The notes under the pieces: model-generated
Databases searched by the model: none
What the model was told of the DNA's origin: nothing
Seen by the model: only the letters and a program-made list of their open reading frames with translations
Translations under genes and position numbers: made by a program
Shown here: piece after piece, positions 45,184 to 55,527 of the stretch
How positions within the stretch are numbered: position 1 is the stretch's first letter
Layout of the letters: the number at the start of each line of letters is the position of its first letter
Source: Thecaphora thlaspeos
Lineage: Eukaryota > Basidiomycota > Ustilaginomycetes > Urocystidales > Glomosporiaceae
Direction of reading: 5' to 3'
Assembly (NCBI GenBank): GCA_900291925.1
Contig: UWYS01000002.1
Span: 124,001 to 188,000, forward strand
DNA: 64,000 nucleotides

Positions 45184-46337
45184 ATGCCTTCGTCCACCGG
45201 TCCCCTCGTGCTCATCACCGGCATCACCGGCTTCCTCGCCGCGCACGTCCTCGACTCCGTCCTCGCCTCCCCTTCCAACTACCGCGTCCGTGGCACGCTC
45301 CGCTCCCTCTCCAAGAAGGATGCCCTCCTCTCCCGCCTTAGCCCTGAGCACCGCGACCGCGTCGAGCTGGTCGAGGTCAAGGATACCGCCACCTCTGATC
45401 TGCTCGAGGCCGTGCAGGGCGTAGACTTTATCCTCCACACCGCTTCGCCCTACCAGCTCAATGTCGAGGATGCCGAGCGCGATCTCCTCATTCCCGCCGT
45501 GGAGGGGACGCTCAACGTACTCAGGCATGCCAAGAAGCAGGGAGGCGTCAAGAGGGTCGTCGTCACTTCGAGCTTTGCAGCCGTCACCGACTTGTACGTT
45601 GAGATCCAACCGGCCCAGAGGGTCAGACAGATGGGGGCAATCCGCTGACATCCACCCTTTTCCATCAACCGCCACACCCGCCGGCGCACAGCAAGCAAGG
45701 CGGACCAAACCGACCCAACTTCACCTACACCTTCTCGCACTGGAACCCTTCGACGTACGATGACGCGATCCAAGCCGGAGGCGCCGGTGCCTTCTCCTAC
45801 TCCGTCTCGAAGAAGCTCGCCGAGCAGGCGGCTTACGACTACGTCGCCAACGAGAAACCCTCGTACACCATCGCGACCGTCAACCCTCCTATGATCTACG
45901 GTCCCACCCTCCAGCCGGGCGTGACGAAGCAGAACCTCAACACTTCCTCCAAGACGATCTACAACCTCATCTCGCACGCCGACGCGATGCCAGACGACCG
46001 TCTACCTCTCTTCTGCCATGCGAGGGACGTAGCGGATGCGCATACGCTGCTCCTCGAAAAGGGAGACGACGTCATGGGTAAAAGGTACCTGCTGTGCGGA
46101 GGCAAGTTCACGTGGGCGCACGCCGTCAAGCACATCAGCGAACAATTCCCACAGCTCAAGGACAGGCTGCCTAAAGGTTGGGAGGAGACGACGAAGAATC
46201 TTAGGAACCTCGATGAGATCGCATCCCTCGATACTAGGCCGGCAGAGCGCGACCTCGGACTCACGTTCAAGGACTACAAGACGACGCTCAACGAGTCCAT
46301 CGAGAGCCTGCTGCAGCTCGAAAAGGAGCAGGGCTAG
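45184..46337 (+). CDS. Extended short-chain dehydrogenase/reductase (Gre2/dihydroflavonol-reductase-like)
   Basis: Two exons (45184-45593, 45692-46337) give 351 residues. The GTACGT donor and CACAG acceptor join [11 protein letters not shown] to [14 protein letters not shown]. Enzymes of this group use NADPH to reduce aldehydes and ketones, methylglyoxal among them. Seen: the Rossmann motif [24 protein letters not shown], the [10 protein letters not shown] strand with the catalytic Ser, and the YSVSK catalytic Tyr/Lys pair, followed by [12 protein letters not shown]. Length is normal. Its divergent partner is a hydroxyacid dehydrogenase, so a shared carbonyl-handling role is possible but not shown. 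The substrate is unknown. Confidence 0.9.
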
Positions 46338-46548
46338 TAGATGGGTCAGTGTTGCCCCCCATGTTTAGCCACGTCATTCTCTCTTTCTTTTCTCTCTTTC
46401 TCTCTGCCTCCCTCTCTTTCTCCTTGTGCCGCTTAGAGCCTCTACAGCCATGCAATCAATAAGACGCCACGCCATGTCAAGAAGCTTCCGGATTTCCGCG
46501 TCGTTGCTCTCCACGCCGGTGTACAAGGTTCCATCTGCTTGCGCCCAG

Positions 46549-49500
46549 CTAGTCGAAGCTCTCCTCGTCCATTGCGCTCGTCTCGGCAGCACCGGCGGAC
46601 GAGAGGTCGTGGACGCTCTGGTTGATCTCCATCGAGCTCTGTCCGCCGCCGTCTTGGCAGTCGCTGCGCTGATAGGCCGACGAGACGTTCGACATGTCCA
46701 GGCTCATCTCGGCCGTCGTCAGCTCGCCTACCTGGCGTGTCCTGTTGGCCGCTGCCGGCGTGCGGCCAACGTGCGAGTGCGAGAGTGAGAGCGAGGGAGA
46801 GTCGAAGCGGATCTGCGGCGTGGTCGGAGGGAGATGCGAGGGATGGTAGGGCGTCGCGGTTGGCGAGAGGTGGCGCGCTTTGCCCTTAGACGGCGTCGAG
46901 CGGGCGGCGGCAGGAACGGTGAGGGTGGCGGGCTGCTGGACATAACGGCTCTCGGGGTCCAGCAACTCTGAGAATGTAGAGACGCCGTTCGACACCTTTT
47001 CTTCGAGGGCAAAGTCGAGCAGGTCGGTGCCGTACTGGTCGCGCGGATTGATCGATAGGGCCTAGACGTGCAGAGGACGAAGGAAAGGGAGGGAGAAGTC
47101 AGAGTCCCGCGATTTTGCAGTGCGATGGCACTGGGCCGGGGCCGAAGCCGGGCGGGCTCACCTCATGGTACCAGCCAATGGCATCCTCGAGGTCGCCCAG
47201 CTTGTGCGCGATCATCCCCAGCGTCAGCTTGGCGAGGTAGTTGTGCGGGTCTAGCTCGGTCACGGCCAGCAGCGACTTTCGCGCCTCTTCCTCCGCTCTG
47301 ATGGCGTGGCAAAGTCGTACGTGGGTGTGCGGAACAGGGCAAAGGTCAGCGCAGGCTCGCTTCATTTGCGACGGCACGCTTCCACTCACTCTGCACGGCG
47401 ATAGGCGAGGCCGAGATTGAGCCGTGTGCCCGTCCAGGCTGAGGCCGGTTCCTGTGTCTTCTCTGTGAGCTTGAGGGCCCCCTGGAAGAAGGCGATGGCG
47501 CTGGCGATGCTGCGGCGTGCGGAGAGAGAGAGACGGTAGCGGCGGCGCTCGGCATTCGGTAAGCTCTCTGCCTATCGATTCGGCCTACTACAGCTAGACA
47601 GCCCTTGCACTAACTCGTTAGACTGATAGGCGACCACGCCCCGCTCGTTGGCCGTCAGCGGGTCGTCGTCCCAGATCTGGGCGCTGCCCTCGAGCGAGAG
47701 CCTGGCCAGGCTGAGGTTGCCCTGGTGCAGATGTTCCATCCCGATAAACAGCCGCGGCAGGTGCGACTGCGGGAAGAGGCGGGCCGCCGTCGAATATGCG
47801 GTGATGGCCTGGTCCGACTCGCCCTCCATTGCAAAGGTGTGGCCGAACGCGATCCACGAGGGCGCAAAGCGCGGGTCGAGCAGCGAGGCCTTGCTAAAGT
47901 AGCGCCGCGCATCGGCCCACCGCTTGGTGGTGGCGTACCAGGTGCCTACGGCGTACCACGACGTCGGCGACTCGGGGTCCAGCTCGGTCAGGCGGTGCGC
48001 CAGCATAAAGAGCGCTGGCCGGAGGTCCCTGAGGTGGTAGATGCAGGCGATATGGATTGGCAGCGCGCCCGGATGGTCGGCCGATAGCTCGAGGATCCTG
48101 CTCGTCACCGTGAATGTGTCGGCGAAGCGGAGGCGCGAGAAGAGCTCCTCGGCGAGGCCCAGCAGCACGTCCGGGTTGTTGCTGAGGCCGTACTCGGACG
48201 CGAGCCGCCGCCTCGCCGCCGCCGTGTTGAGCGCGTAGGACTTGCCCTGCTTCGAGAGGCGAGTGGTGTAGATGAGCCGGATGAACTCAAAGTTTTCGGC
48301 GGCGCCATCGTCGTCGCCCGCCTGGGCGAGGTACTCGAGCCCCTGGACGAAGCTCCACTGCTGCTCGACGCCGAGCATGTTGCCCTCAATGAGCGCAGAG
48401 AAGGCCTCGTAATTCTTGACGTCGAGCGCTAGCGCCGTCATGAAGCTGTCGCGCGCGCGTGCGAGGTCCTCGAGCCTTAGGTAGATCTGACCGCGCAAGA
48501 AGGCCACCGTCGAGCCCAGCTTGATGCCACCGTCGGACGAGGGGCGCTTGTTGCCGACCGCGCCGGCCCACTGGGCGCTGTCGCCGAGCAGGTCGAGCGC
48601 CTCGTGGTACTTGCCCAGGCGCACCTGACACTGCGCCGCCAGGTAGCGGCAGGCCAGGCTGTGGTTGACGAGACTGGGCCCGTCTGGCACCGCCGCTTCC
48701 TTGTCCTTGACCTCGACCAGGTCGGCATCGACGATGCCAAGGCCGGCCTCTGCTCTATCTTCTTCGTCCCCCTCCTCCCCCTCTTCTGCGTCGTCTTTAT
48801 CGTTTTCGTCGTCGTCGTTTCTTGCGCCTGGCCTACGAGCAGATCGACGGCCTGTCCCGCCAGCCCGAGACCGCCGGACCGGCTTGATGACTACCGAGTT
48901 GTCCGGATGGCCATCGCGCTCAAGGTCATCGTCGGCCTCGACGTCATCGTCGCCTTCGCCACCGCTGCTGGTTCCTCCCCGATCGCGGCCTCGGCCTCGA
49001 CCGTTGCGGCCATCAATGCCTCCTTTTCTGCTCCGGCCAGATCGGGCTCGGCCATTGACCTCGCCATCGCCATCGCCATTGCCGTCGACGCTGCTGGCGC
49101 TTCCGTTCCCCGACGAGGCGGACCCGGTGGCGCTAGTTGTGAAGCCGCGCTCCTTGCGCTTCCCGCACGTCGACGTTGAGTACATCGAGCCCTTGGTCGA
49201 GGAGCGGGCCAAGATCGAGGCCGGAAGCTGCGTCTGCGCCCGTGTTGCGGCGAGGGCATCGATCAGCGCATCGCCCTCCTCGCCGGCCTCTGAGGCGAGC
49301 GGGGCCGACGCGGCGGCCGCCCGCTTGGCCCGGTCGATGTCCGCTCGCGACCGCGCCGCCGTTGCCGCCGCGTGCCTCGACGCACCCGTCCGCAGCGGAT
49401 TGGTCAGCAGGTGTTCGGCCCTGGCGTACTGGTGGGTGTAGAAGTAGCACTGAGCCAGGTGGTAGGCGTCGTTGTAGGCGGCGGTGGACGTCTCGAGCGA

Positions 49501-50799
49501 GAGGATCTTGTCGCCCCAGAAGATGGCCGTCTCGTAGAGGTGCTGCTGCATTGCATCGTGGCGCCACCTCCGCAGACGATCGAGCGTCTCGGTGAAGTCG
49601 ACGTCGGCGTCGTAGTACCCCTCGCCCTCGTCCGCTTCTGCGTCCGCCTCCTCGTCCGAATCCGCGACGTTCTCCTCTTCCTCCTGCCCTGCCGCTTCTG
49701 CCACCTTGTACGACAGATTGTCACCGTCGGCCGCCAGAGAGGCCGCCGTCCGGTCGCGGTACTGCGGATCGAGGATGCTCTCGTCGGCTTGCCGTATGGC
49801 CTCATCGTCGACCATGCCGGTGGCCGCCTCGGCCTTCATGGCTGCCGAGGCCGTTGCGTTGCGCAACGCCCCGTCTACAGCCTCGCCCGGCAGCGGTGGC
49901 CTAAAGTCCGGTCGGCCGCCCAGTCGAGTTGGGAGGTGGGTAGGGGTGCCATACTTGAGGCTGCCCGGCGTGCCGAGCACCGCCGCGCCTCTCGATGCCC
50001 GCTTGCCCCCCAAGCGAGTGAGGACCGGGCTCAGATCGAGCAGACCACTGTTGTTGGCGTCCTCGTCATTGCGTATCACACTTTGGCTGCCATCCGGATT
50101 GATGCCGGGGGCGAGCGTCTGCGGCGTCCTGGGCGTCTGCGGAGGAGAGGAGCGCGGAGGCCCCGCTTCCATGACGAGTTTGGTCACCTGTCGGGGCTTT
50201 GGGCTGTCGAAGTTGGTGTTGAGGTGAGTGTGGGTGTTGAGGTGAGTGTGGGTGTTGTTGTTGTTGTTGTTGTTGTTGAAGCTCGAGTTGGACGCGTTTG
50301 ACATGCGGGACGAAGGACGGATGCTCTGCTTGACGTTGAGCAGCTTGCCGCCGCGGAGCGCGTGCGTAGGCGTGTCGTAAGGGATGGCGTTGCTGCTGCC
50401 GCTCGATTGGCGCTGCTGATGCTCTAAGCCCATGGTCTGCTGACGGTGCGATGGCGCAGGAGACCAGCCGACAGGAAGCGCCGTAGAGAGGGGCGAGGAC
50501 GCGGGATTTGGGCCGCCGCTGGACGTCGAGGCTGCGGTGAAGACGGGCTGCCTGCGTGGAGGATGTATGGTGCCGAGGGATGCACTGTCATCACTGTTGG
50601 AGAGCAGACCGTCGGACTCGAGGGATGCGCGCGAGCGGAGGACGGTTGCGACGTTGCCGCGGGCGAGACGGTTGATGCGGGTGGAGACGGCGGCCGATGA
50701 CGACGACGCGGAAGAGGAAGAGGAAGAGGACGAGGCGGTGGTGCTGGAGGTGGCATTGTGGCGAAGACGAGCGGGTGCCGCGGGCGGTTCTAGCGGCAT
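46549..50799 (-). CDS. CDC16: Anaphase-promoting complex subunit CDC16/APC6 (TPR protein)
   Basis: Four exons (50799-47615, 47509-47390, 47297-47162, 47061-46549) give 1317 residues. APC/C is the nuclear ubiquitin ligase that triggers anaphase, and Cdc16/Cut9 is a TPR scaffold subunit. Diagnostic repeats are SWYAVGTWYATTKRWADARR, APSWIAFGHTFAMEGESDQA, ITAYSTAARLFPQSHLPRLF and NERGVVAYQSN. The chain then continues through splicing into IASAIAFFQGALKLTE, TRLNLGLAYRR and AIGWYHEALSINPRDQYGTD. The first donor is GTTAGT, the others GTGAG. The protein is about 400 residues longer than yeast homologues because of a Ser/Asn-rich N-terminus (with an Asn run and HTHLNT repeats), acidic inserts in the middle and a Ser-rich tail. 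I start at 50799 (MPLEPPAAP); upstream the frame has no ATG. Confidence 0.93.
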
Positions 50800-51312
50800 G
50801 GTGGGAGCATGGTGGTAGAGGTTGTGAAATGACGAGACGCTCCAAAGGCACCCAACAAAGGCCACACGGTCAGGCCATCTCCACCCAACAAATCACCCGT
50901 CCCGTGCCAGGCGCTCAGGCGTGACGGGTTTCCCGCCTGTGTTTTTTTTCTTTTTTCTTTTTTCTTTCTCTACGACGTGTGCGTCTGTCCAGCCTCGCCT
51001 AGCCGCGTCCAGCGCTGCTTACGGCCTGCTGCCGATGCGAGAGCCTGCCCGCTTGCCCGCCTGGCATCCCGCCTGCCCGCCACAATTCCGATGACGGACG
51101 CCATCCCTTGGCAGCGGCGGCGGCGGCGGAAGCCATCCGAATTAGCGCATACACACGCTCACATACGAGCGGGCCTCCCTAGGCGGCCTCAGGCCGACGG
51201 CAGGAAGGTGTTGGTCTGTCTGGTCGCAAGTTACGCCTTGCCGGCTGCTACGAGGAGCTGCTTGCAGCACCCAAGAAATTCCTCTGCGTGCGTTCGCCTG
51301 TCCCTGCTACTG

Positions 51313-51358
<46 letters not shown>

Positions 51359-51684
51359 GATCCGGTGGCATCTCGCTTTCTCGCCGTCACCATCACCATC
51401 ACCATCACCTCCACCACCATCTCCATCTCCCATCCGCACCACACCCGTCGTCCGCAAGGCCTCGCCCTCTCTCTGCGACACCTTGCAGCCACGTACGTCC
51501 CCCTTTGACCGCTTGTCACACCAAAGCTACGCTACGGCCTCGCTGGCCTTCCCCCGGATGCATGGTCGCAGCGCCCCTCTGGGACCGCGCCCGCCCCTAT
51601 AGCGGAGACGGCCGGCCGACCGACCCGTCCTTGCAGCGGCTCTCCCACGTCGTCTCGCCCAAGCATCGTCTTTCGCCCGCCACG
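50800..51684. promoter_or_regulatory. Divergent promoter region with a TGC repeat
   Basis: This is an 885-base gap between APC6 (-) and an unknown plus-strand gene. It has a T-rich tract (50941-50969) and a TGC/CTG triplet repeat at about 51304-51359. The frame of the downstream gene stays open through the whole interval (poly-Leu and His-rich), so part of it could be coding. Confidence 0.45.
51304..51359. repeat. CTG/TGC trinucleotide microsatellite
   Basis: About 18 near-perfect triplets, coding Leu in the plus-strand open frame and Gln in an antisense frame. It lies upstream of the preferred ATG at 51685. Confidence 0.75.
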
Positions 51685-53613
51685 ATGAATGCCGGCTACG
51701 GTGGCATGCCCAGCCGCAGAAAGATCCGCGGTCCGCTACATCCGCCCCACCGTGCACCTCCGACCAGCGGCACCACGTCGTCAAGCCATTACGAACCGCA
51801 CCAGGACCAGCCGGGCCCCTCGACGGGCCAGAAGCGAGGCTGGGCATCGATAGTCAGGCCTGGTGCACGCGGCCCACTGCCCTCGTGGGAGCAGCCAGCA
51901 TCCACAGCGACGCCCAGCGCCACTACGACCTTTTCCACCTCGCCATCCACCGCTCCCGCAGCAGCGGCGCAGCCGCCCCGTGGCGAGTTCGTCTTTCAAT
52001 CGGGACTCTCGATGCCGCTCGCATCCCATCCCAGCAACAGCAGCAGCAGCAACAGCAGTACCAACCCGTGTGGCAACGGCAACCCGGCCAGATTCAGCAG
52101 GGAAGAGTCGTCGTCCTACTCTCTCTCCAGCTCTAACAGCCAGATGGCCTTCTCCAGCGCATCTGGCGGCAGCCCGGCAAGCTTCCGCACCGCTATAGAG
52201 CTTGAGCCCCAAGTGGCGACGCACGGCACCATCTCATCGCGCGGCATGCCGTCGGCCCAGCAGGCCCTTCTGCAGGAGCAGCGCAAGACCGCGGGCACGG
52301 GCGCTGTCGGCGGAGACGCGGTCGACGATCACTACGACGGCCCTCCCTCAAAGAGGCGCAGGGGCCTCGCAGGCACCATTGTCGACACCGCCCTCAACGC
52401 CGCGCTGTACACGGGCGCCGCTGCGCTGACGGCCTACTCGCTCTGGTCGACGTGGGGCAAGAAGCCGGATGGGGAGGACAGCGAGGAGCCGGACGGAGGA
52501 CGGGTGTTGTCGGCACAGAAGGCGACGCCAGAGAAGCAGCTACCGCCAGGAGGGCTCGAGGAGCAGCCGCCGCCCTACATCGTCCACGACCTCGCCGCCG
52601 GTCCGTCGGCTCCCCGGTCACCTGCCAGCACGCTCCGCAAGCAGCGGGTGTTTGTCTCGCACCTCAAGAACCGGAGGCGGCCGACGTTCCAGTCGCACCG
52701 TGCGATCCCGCCCTCGGGCACGCAGCAGCGCAGGGCAATCCCCGCCGCCTTTATGGACCCGAACAGCGAGCCGGCGGACCAGGCTGCCCACGCCTCGATG
52801 ATGGACGACGCCATCGGCAAGGGCACAGAGGCACGGAAGGACGGCGGCGATGAGGACGAAGAGGACGACGACGGCATGTTCCAGCGCTTCCAGGACAAGA
52901 TGAACGTCCTCATCGCACAGGGCCAGGCGGCGCTCGAATCGACGCCCACGCTCGACGCGATGGACTTTGACCAGGAGGACGCGGGCTTCGCCATCGGCTC
53001 CACGCTGAGCAGCTCCAACTCGGCCCCTAGCCTGTCTGCTGCCAGTGTCACCGGCGCAGGGGAGCAGGGGTACGGTGCCGACTCAGCCGACGGCGTCCCA
53101 CACACCTACCGCGCCGTTTCGTCGTCCGGATACGGCAGCATGGCCGCGGCTGGCCGCTCTGGTATGGTCCAGTCGCAGTCGCAGCCGGCTGCGCTCTACT
53201 CGTCGCAGGGCAGTCCGGCCTACCTCCCAGAGCCGATCAAGCGCAGCTATGCCGACAGTCCCAAGCGCGGCTCGCCGATGTCGCTGATGGGCAACAGCCG
53301 GCGGTACGTATCCAACCTGGCCGGCGGCGGCGGGCCTCTGACGCCCGTATCCATCCCCTTTGCACCGACTGCCTCGGACCGCTCCTCGTCGCCTTTCGCC
53401 ACTTCCGCTGCCGAGGAGGGCGGCAACAGTACGCCGGGACGCTTACCGACGTCGAGGGGCTCGACGACGGCGGCCTGGCAGTCTCCGTACACGACGCAGT
53501 CTCCGCCCGGCAGCAGCGCGAGCGGTGCGACACCGACGAGACGGGCCAGCATGCTGCCTCGACCATCGGCCGCGCTCCAGGCCAGGCGGGCCACCGGCTA
53601 CGCCCCTCGCTGA
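51685..53613 (+). CDS. Unknown serine-rich protein with one internal hydrophobic segment
   Basis: A single-exon reading of 642 residues from MNAGYGGMPSRRKIRGPL. I do not recognise the family. Visible features are a basic N-terminus (RRKIRGP), long Ser/Asn/Gln-rich stretches, and the possible membrane or amphipathic segment VDTALNAALYTGAAALTAYS (about residues 232-251) followed by LWSTWGKK. Next is a basic patch (FVSHLKNRRRPTFQSHR), an acidic run (DEDEEDDDGMFQRFQDKMNV) and a Ser/Pro-rich tail ending in RATGYAPR. The frame is open about 236 codons further upstream, so a longer N-terminus or an upstream exon is possible. Strong G+C third-position bias and an uninterrupted frame argue that it is a real gene. 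Confidence 0.65.
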   Translation: MNAGYGGMPSRRKIRGPLHPPHRAPPTSGTTSSSHYEPHQDQPGPSTGQKRGWASIVRPGARGPLPSWEQPASTATPSATTTFSTSPSTAPAAAAQPPRGEFVFQSGLSMPLASHPSNSSSSNSSTNPCGNGNPARFSREESSSYSLSSSNSQMAFSSASGGSPASFRTAIELEPQVATHGTISSRGMPSAQQALLQEQRKTAGTGAVGGDAVDDHYDGPPSKRRRGLAGTIVDTALNAALYTGAAALTAYSLWSTWGKKPDGEDSEEPDGGRVLSAQKATPEKQLPPGGLEEQPPPYIVHDLAAGPSAPRSPASTLRKQRVFVSHLKNRRRPTFQSHRAIPPSGTQQRRAIPAAFMDPNSEPADQAAHASMMDDAIGKGTEARKDGGDEDEEDDDGMFQRFQDKMNVLIAQGQAALESTPTLDAMDFDQEDAGFAIGSTLSSSNSAPSLSAASVTGAGEQGYGADSADGVPHTYRAVSSSGYGSMAAAGRSGMVQSQSQPAALYSSQGSPAYLPEPIKRSYADSPKRGSPMSLMGNSRRYVSNLAGGGGPLTPVSIPFAPTASDRSSSPFATSAAEEGGNSTPGRLPTSRGSTTAAWQSPYTTQSPPGSSASGATPTRRASMLPRPSAALQARRATGYAPR

Positions 53614-55527
53614 GCCAACAACGCCTTCCCGGCCGGCAGACATTGGCTTCCTTTGGCTTGAAGTGATGGCATCGGATCGACAGCGCGCTTCTCCGTATCA
53701 CTTCTCCTCCCTCTTCCCCCCTTGGTGCGTTGGCGATGCACTCACTCCTCTCGCCGGCCTGCTGCATCGCTCTGTCTCTCCCTCACTCTCTTCTCAGCAC
53801 ACCTGTACTTCTAGCTCTACTAGATCGCGCGAACATCGCTGCCAAAATCACGCTCCTTCAATGGCTCTCCCTCCGCCACCTCGTTATATGGCAACCTCGT
53901 AGTTTTCCTCTGTTTGAACCGCTTCGGACCTCCCTAATCTCAGCGCTAGCTATACCACCTCTTAGTGAAAGCGCGATCCCAAGCAACTCTTTGTGTCTGT
54001 TTCTGTGCTACCTAGCTCGTCAAGTCGGATTGCAGGCCTCGCACGGCGATGGATGTGACGTGCACGCCCGAGAGGAAGGTCTACGTACAGCGTTTGAAGG
54101 GCAAGTCCAGCTTCTCTCGAGGTGCGACAGGTGGTCCTCATTGCTCTTTCGAGCGGGCTGTCTTGTCGTCGTCGTTGTGTAGAGGCGTCGGCAGGGCGAG
54201 CGGCTTCCTCCGTCGAGCAAAGCAAGATGACAGGCGAGGCCGGCTCGGTCCGATTCCGAAAAACGGGAGACACCCTCGCCTCAGCCTCTCATTTCCAGCC
54301 GCCCAGCGCCCCGGCCAGGCCTGTCCAGCCTTGAGGCTAGAGGCTGAGTCAGAGGCAAGCAAAGCAAAGCAGCCACAAAGGCTGGCAGGCGTTTTGTGCT
54401 TCAGATCGATCAATCCTCGACGCGCCGGCCTCTCTCAGCCACCGTCGAGCCCTTTGGCTGAAAAAAGAGGGTCCTAGCCTCATTCTCCTCTTCTACTGCT
54501 GGTCGTTCTATAGTACGCCCTCCTCTCTTCTCGACGACATGAGGCTGAGCGGCCAAGTTGAAGGCTCCGCACGACCAGCGAGCTTTGGCGTAGCAAGGCA
54601 GGCAGGCAGGGCAGCAGGCAGAGATGCAGAATAGACATGTGCACGACCCGACTGGCCCCAGCAGCTGCTGCGTACGCACGCACGCACACGCCCAAGCCGT
54701 CGATGGAAACGCCACCTCGTCGACGGTCCACCATCCGCACTCGTCGCCTCGCCACCGCGCATTTCGACCCCGGCGAAAGAAGAACTCCATACATGACTCT
54801 TTCTTCTTTCATTCGCCGACGACCAGCACATTGCCACGAGACAACGACACCGGCATCAGCACCGCTTGGTTCACTGACCCTCTGACGTCGACGCTGCACC
54901 ATCACCGGCCGGTCGACCGTTGGTCGTTCCCTCTCGTTGGGCGCAGCACCAGAACAACTCGACTACGGCGCCTCGAAGCCACCCTAGCTATAACCATTAG
55001 CTGGACTCGCTCCTCGTCACATCGACACCGGCAAGGGCGGCACGCACGCACGCCTTCGAGGTTGCAGGTTGCCGGTTGCCGGGCGCCCCCTATTTGACCC
55101 GTCCCGGCCCGACACTACCGCGACGGAAGTTCTGGAACGTCTCCAATCAGGCCCATCGGCAGCTTAGCAACCTCTTCGCTGCCCAACACCTCCTCATCCC
55201 GCCCAGACCAGCAAAGAAGCAGCAGCTCTCGCTCTCAAGGCCCAGCTCGATTGCCACCATCTCCACCGCCATCATCTCCGCCTCAGTGCCGACCATCTCG
55301 ACCGCCGCGCTCCCGCACAGCGGCTCTGCATCACGATCAGAGGGGACTCTTGCTGCAGCTCCATTCTTCAGCCTGCCTGTGTGGGACGCATAGCAGCGTA
55401 CGTCCGCGCACGCCGGCCACCGCTGGCTGGACACACGCACCTCCGCCACAGAGTATACCCTCGTCGCGGTCTAGGCCCTCAACCAGCTCCGACGAGCGCC
55501 CGCGACGACCAACGACGGCGAGCCAGC
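53614..55527. other. 1.9-kb intergenic region
   Basis: This lies between two plus-strand genes. It contains CT-rich sequence (53700-53900) and short GCAGGCAG and CGCACGCA repeats near 54598-54622 and 54670-54690. No open frame has family features and I see no RNA gene. It probably holds a 3' UTR and a long promoter or 5' UTR for HPC2. Confidence 0.4.
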
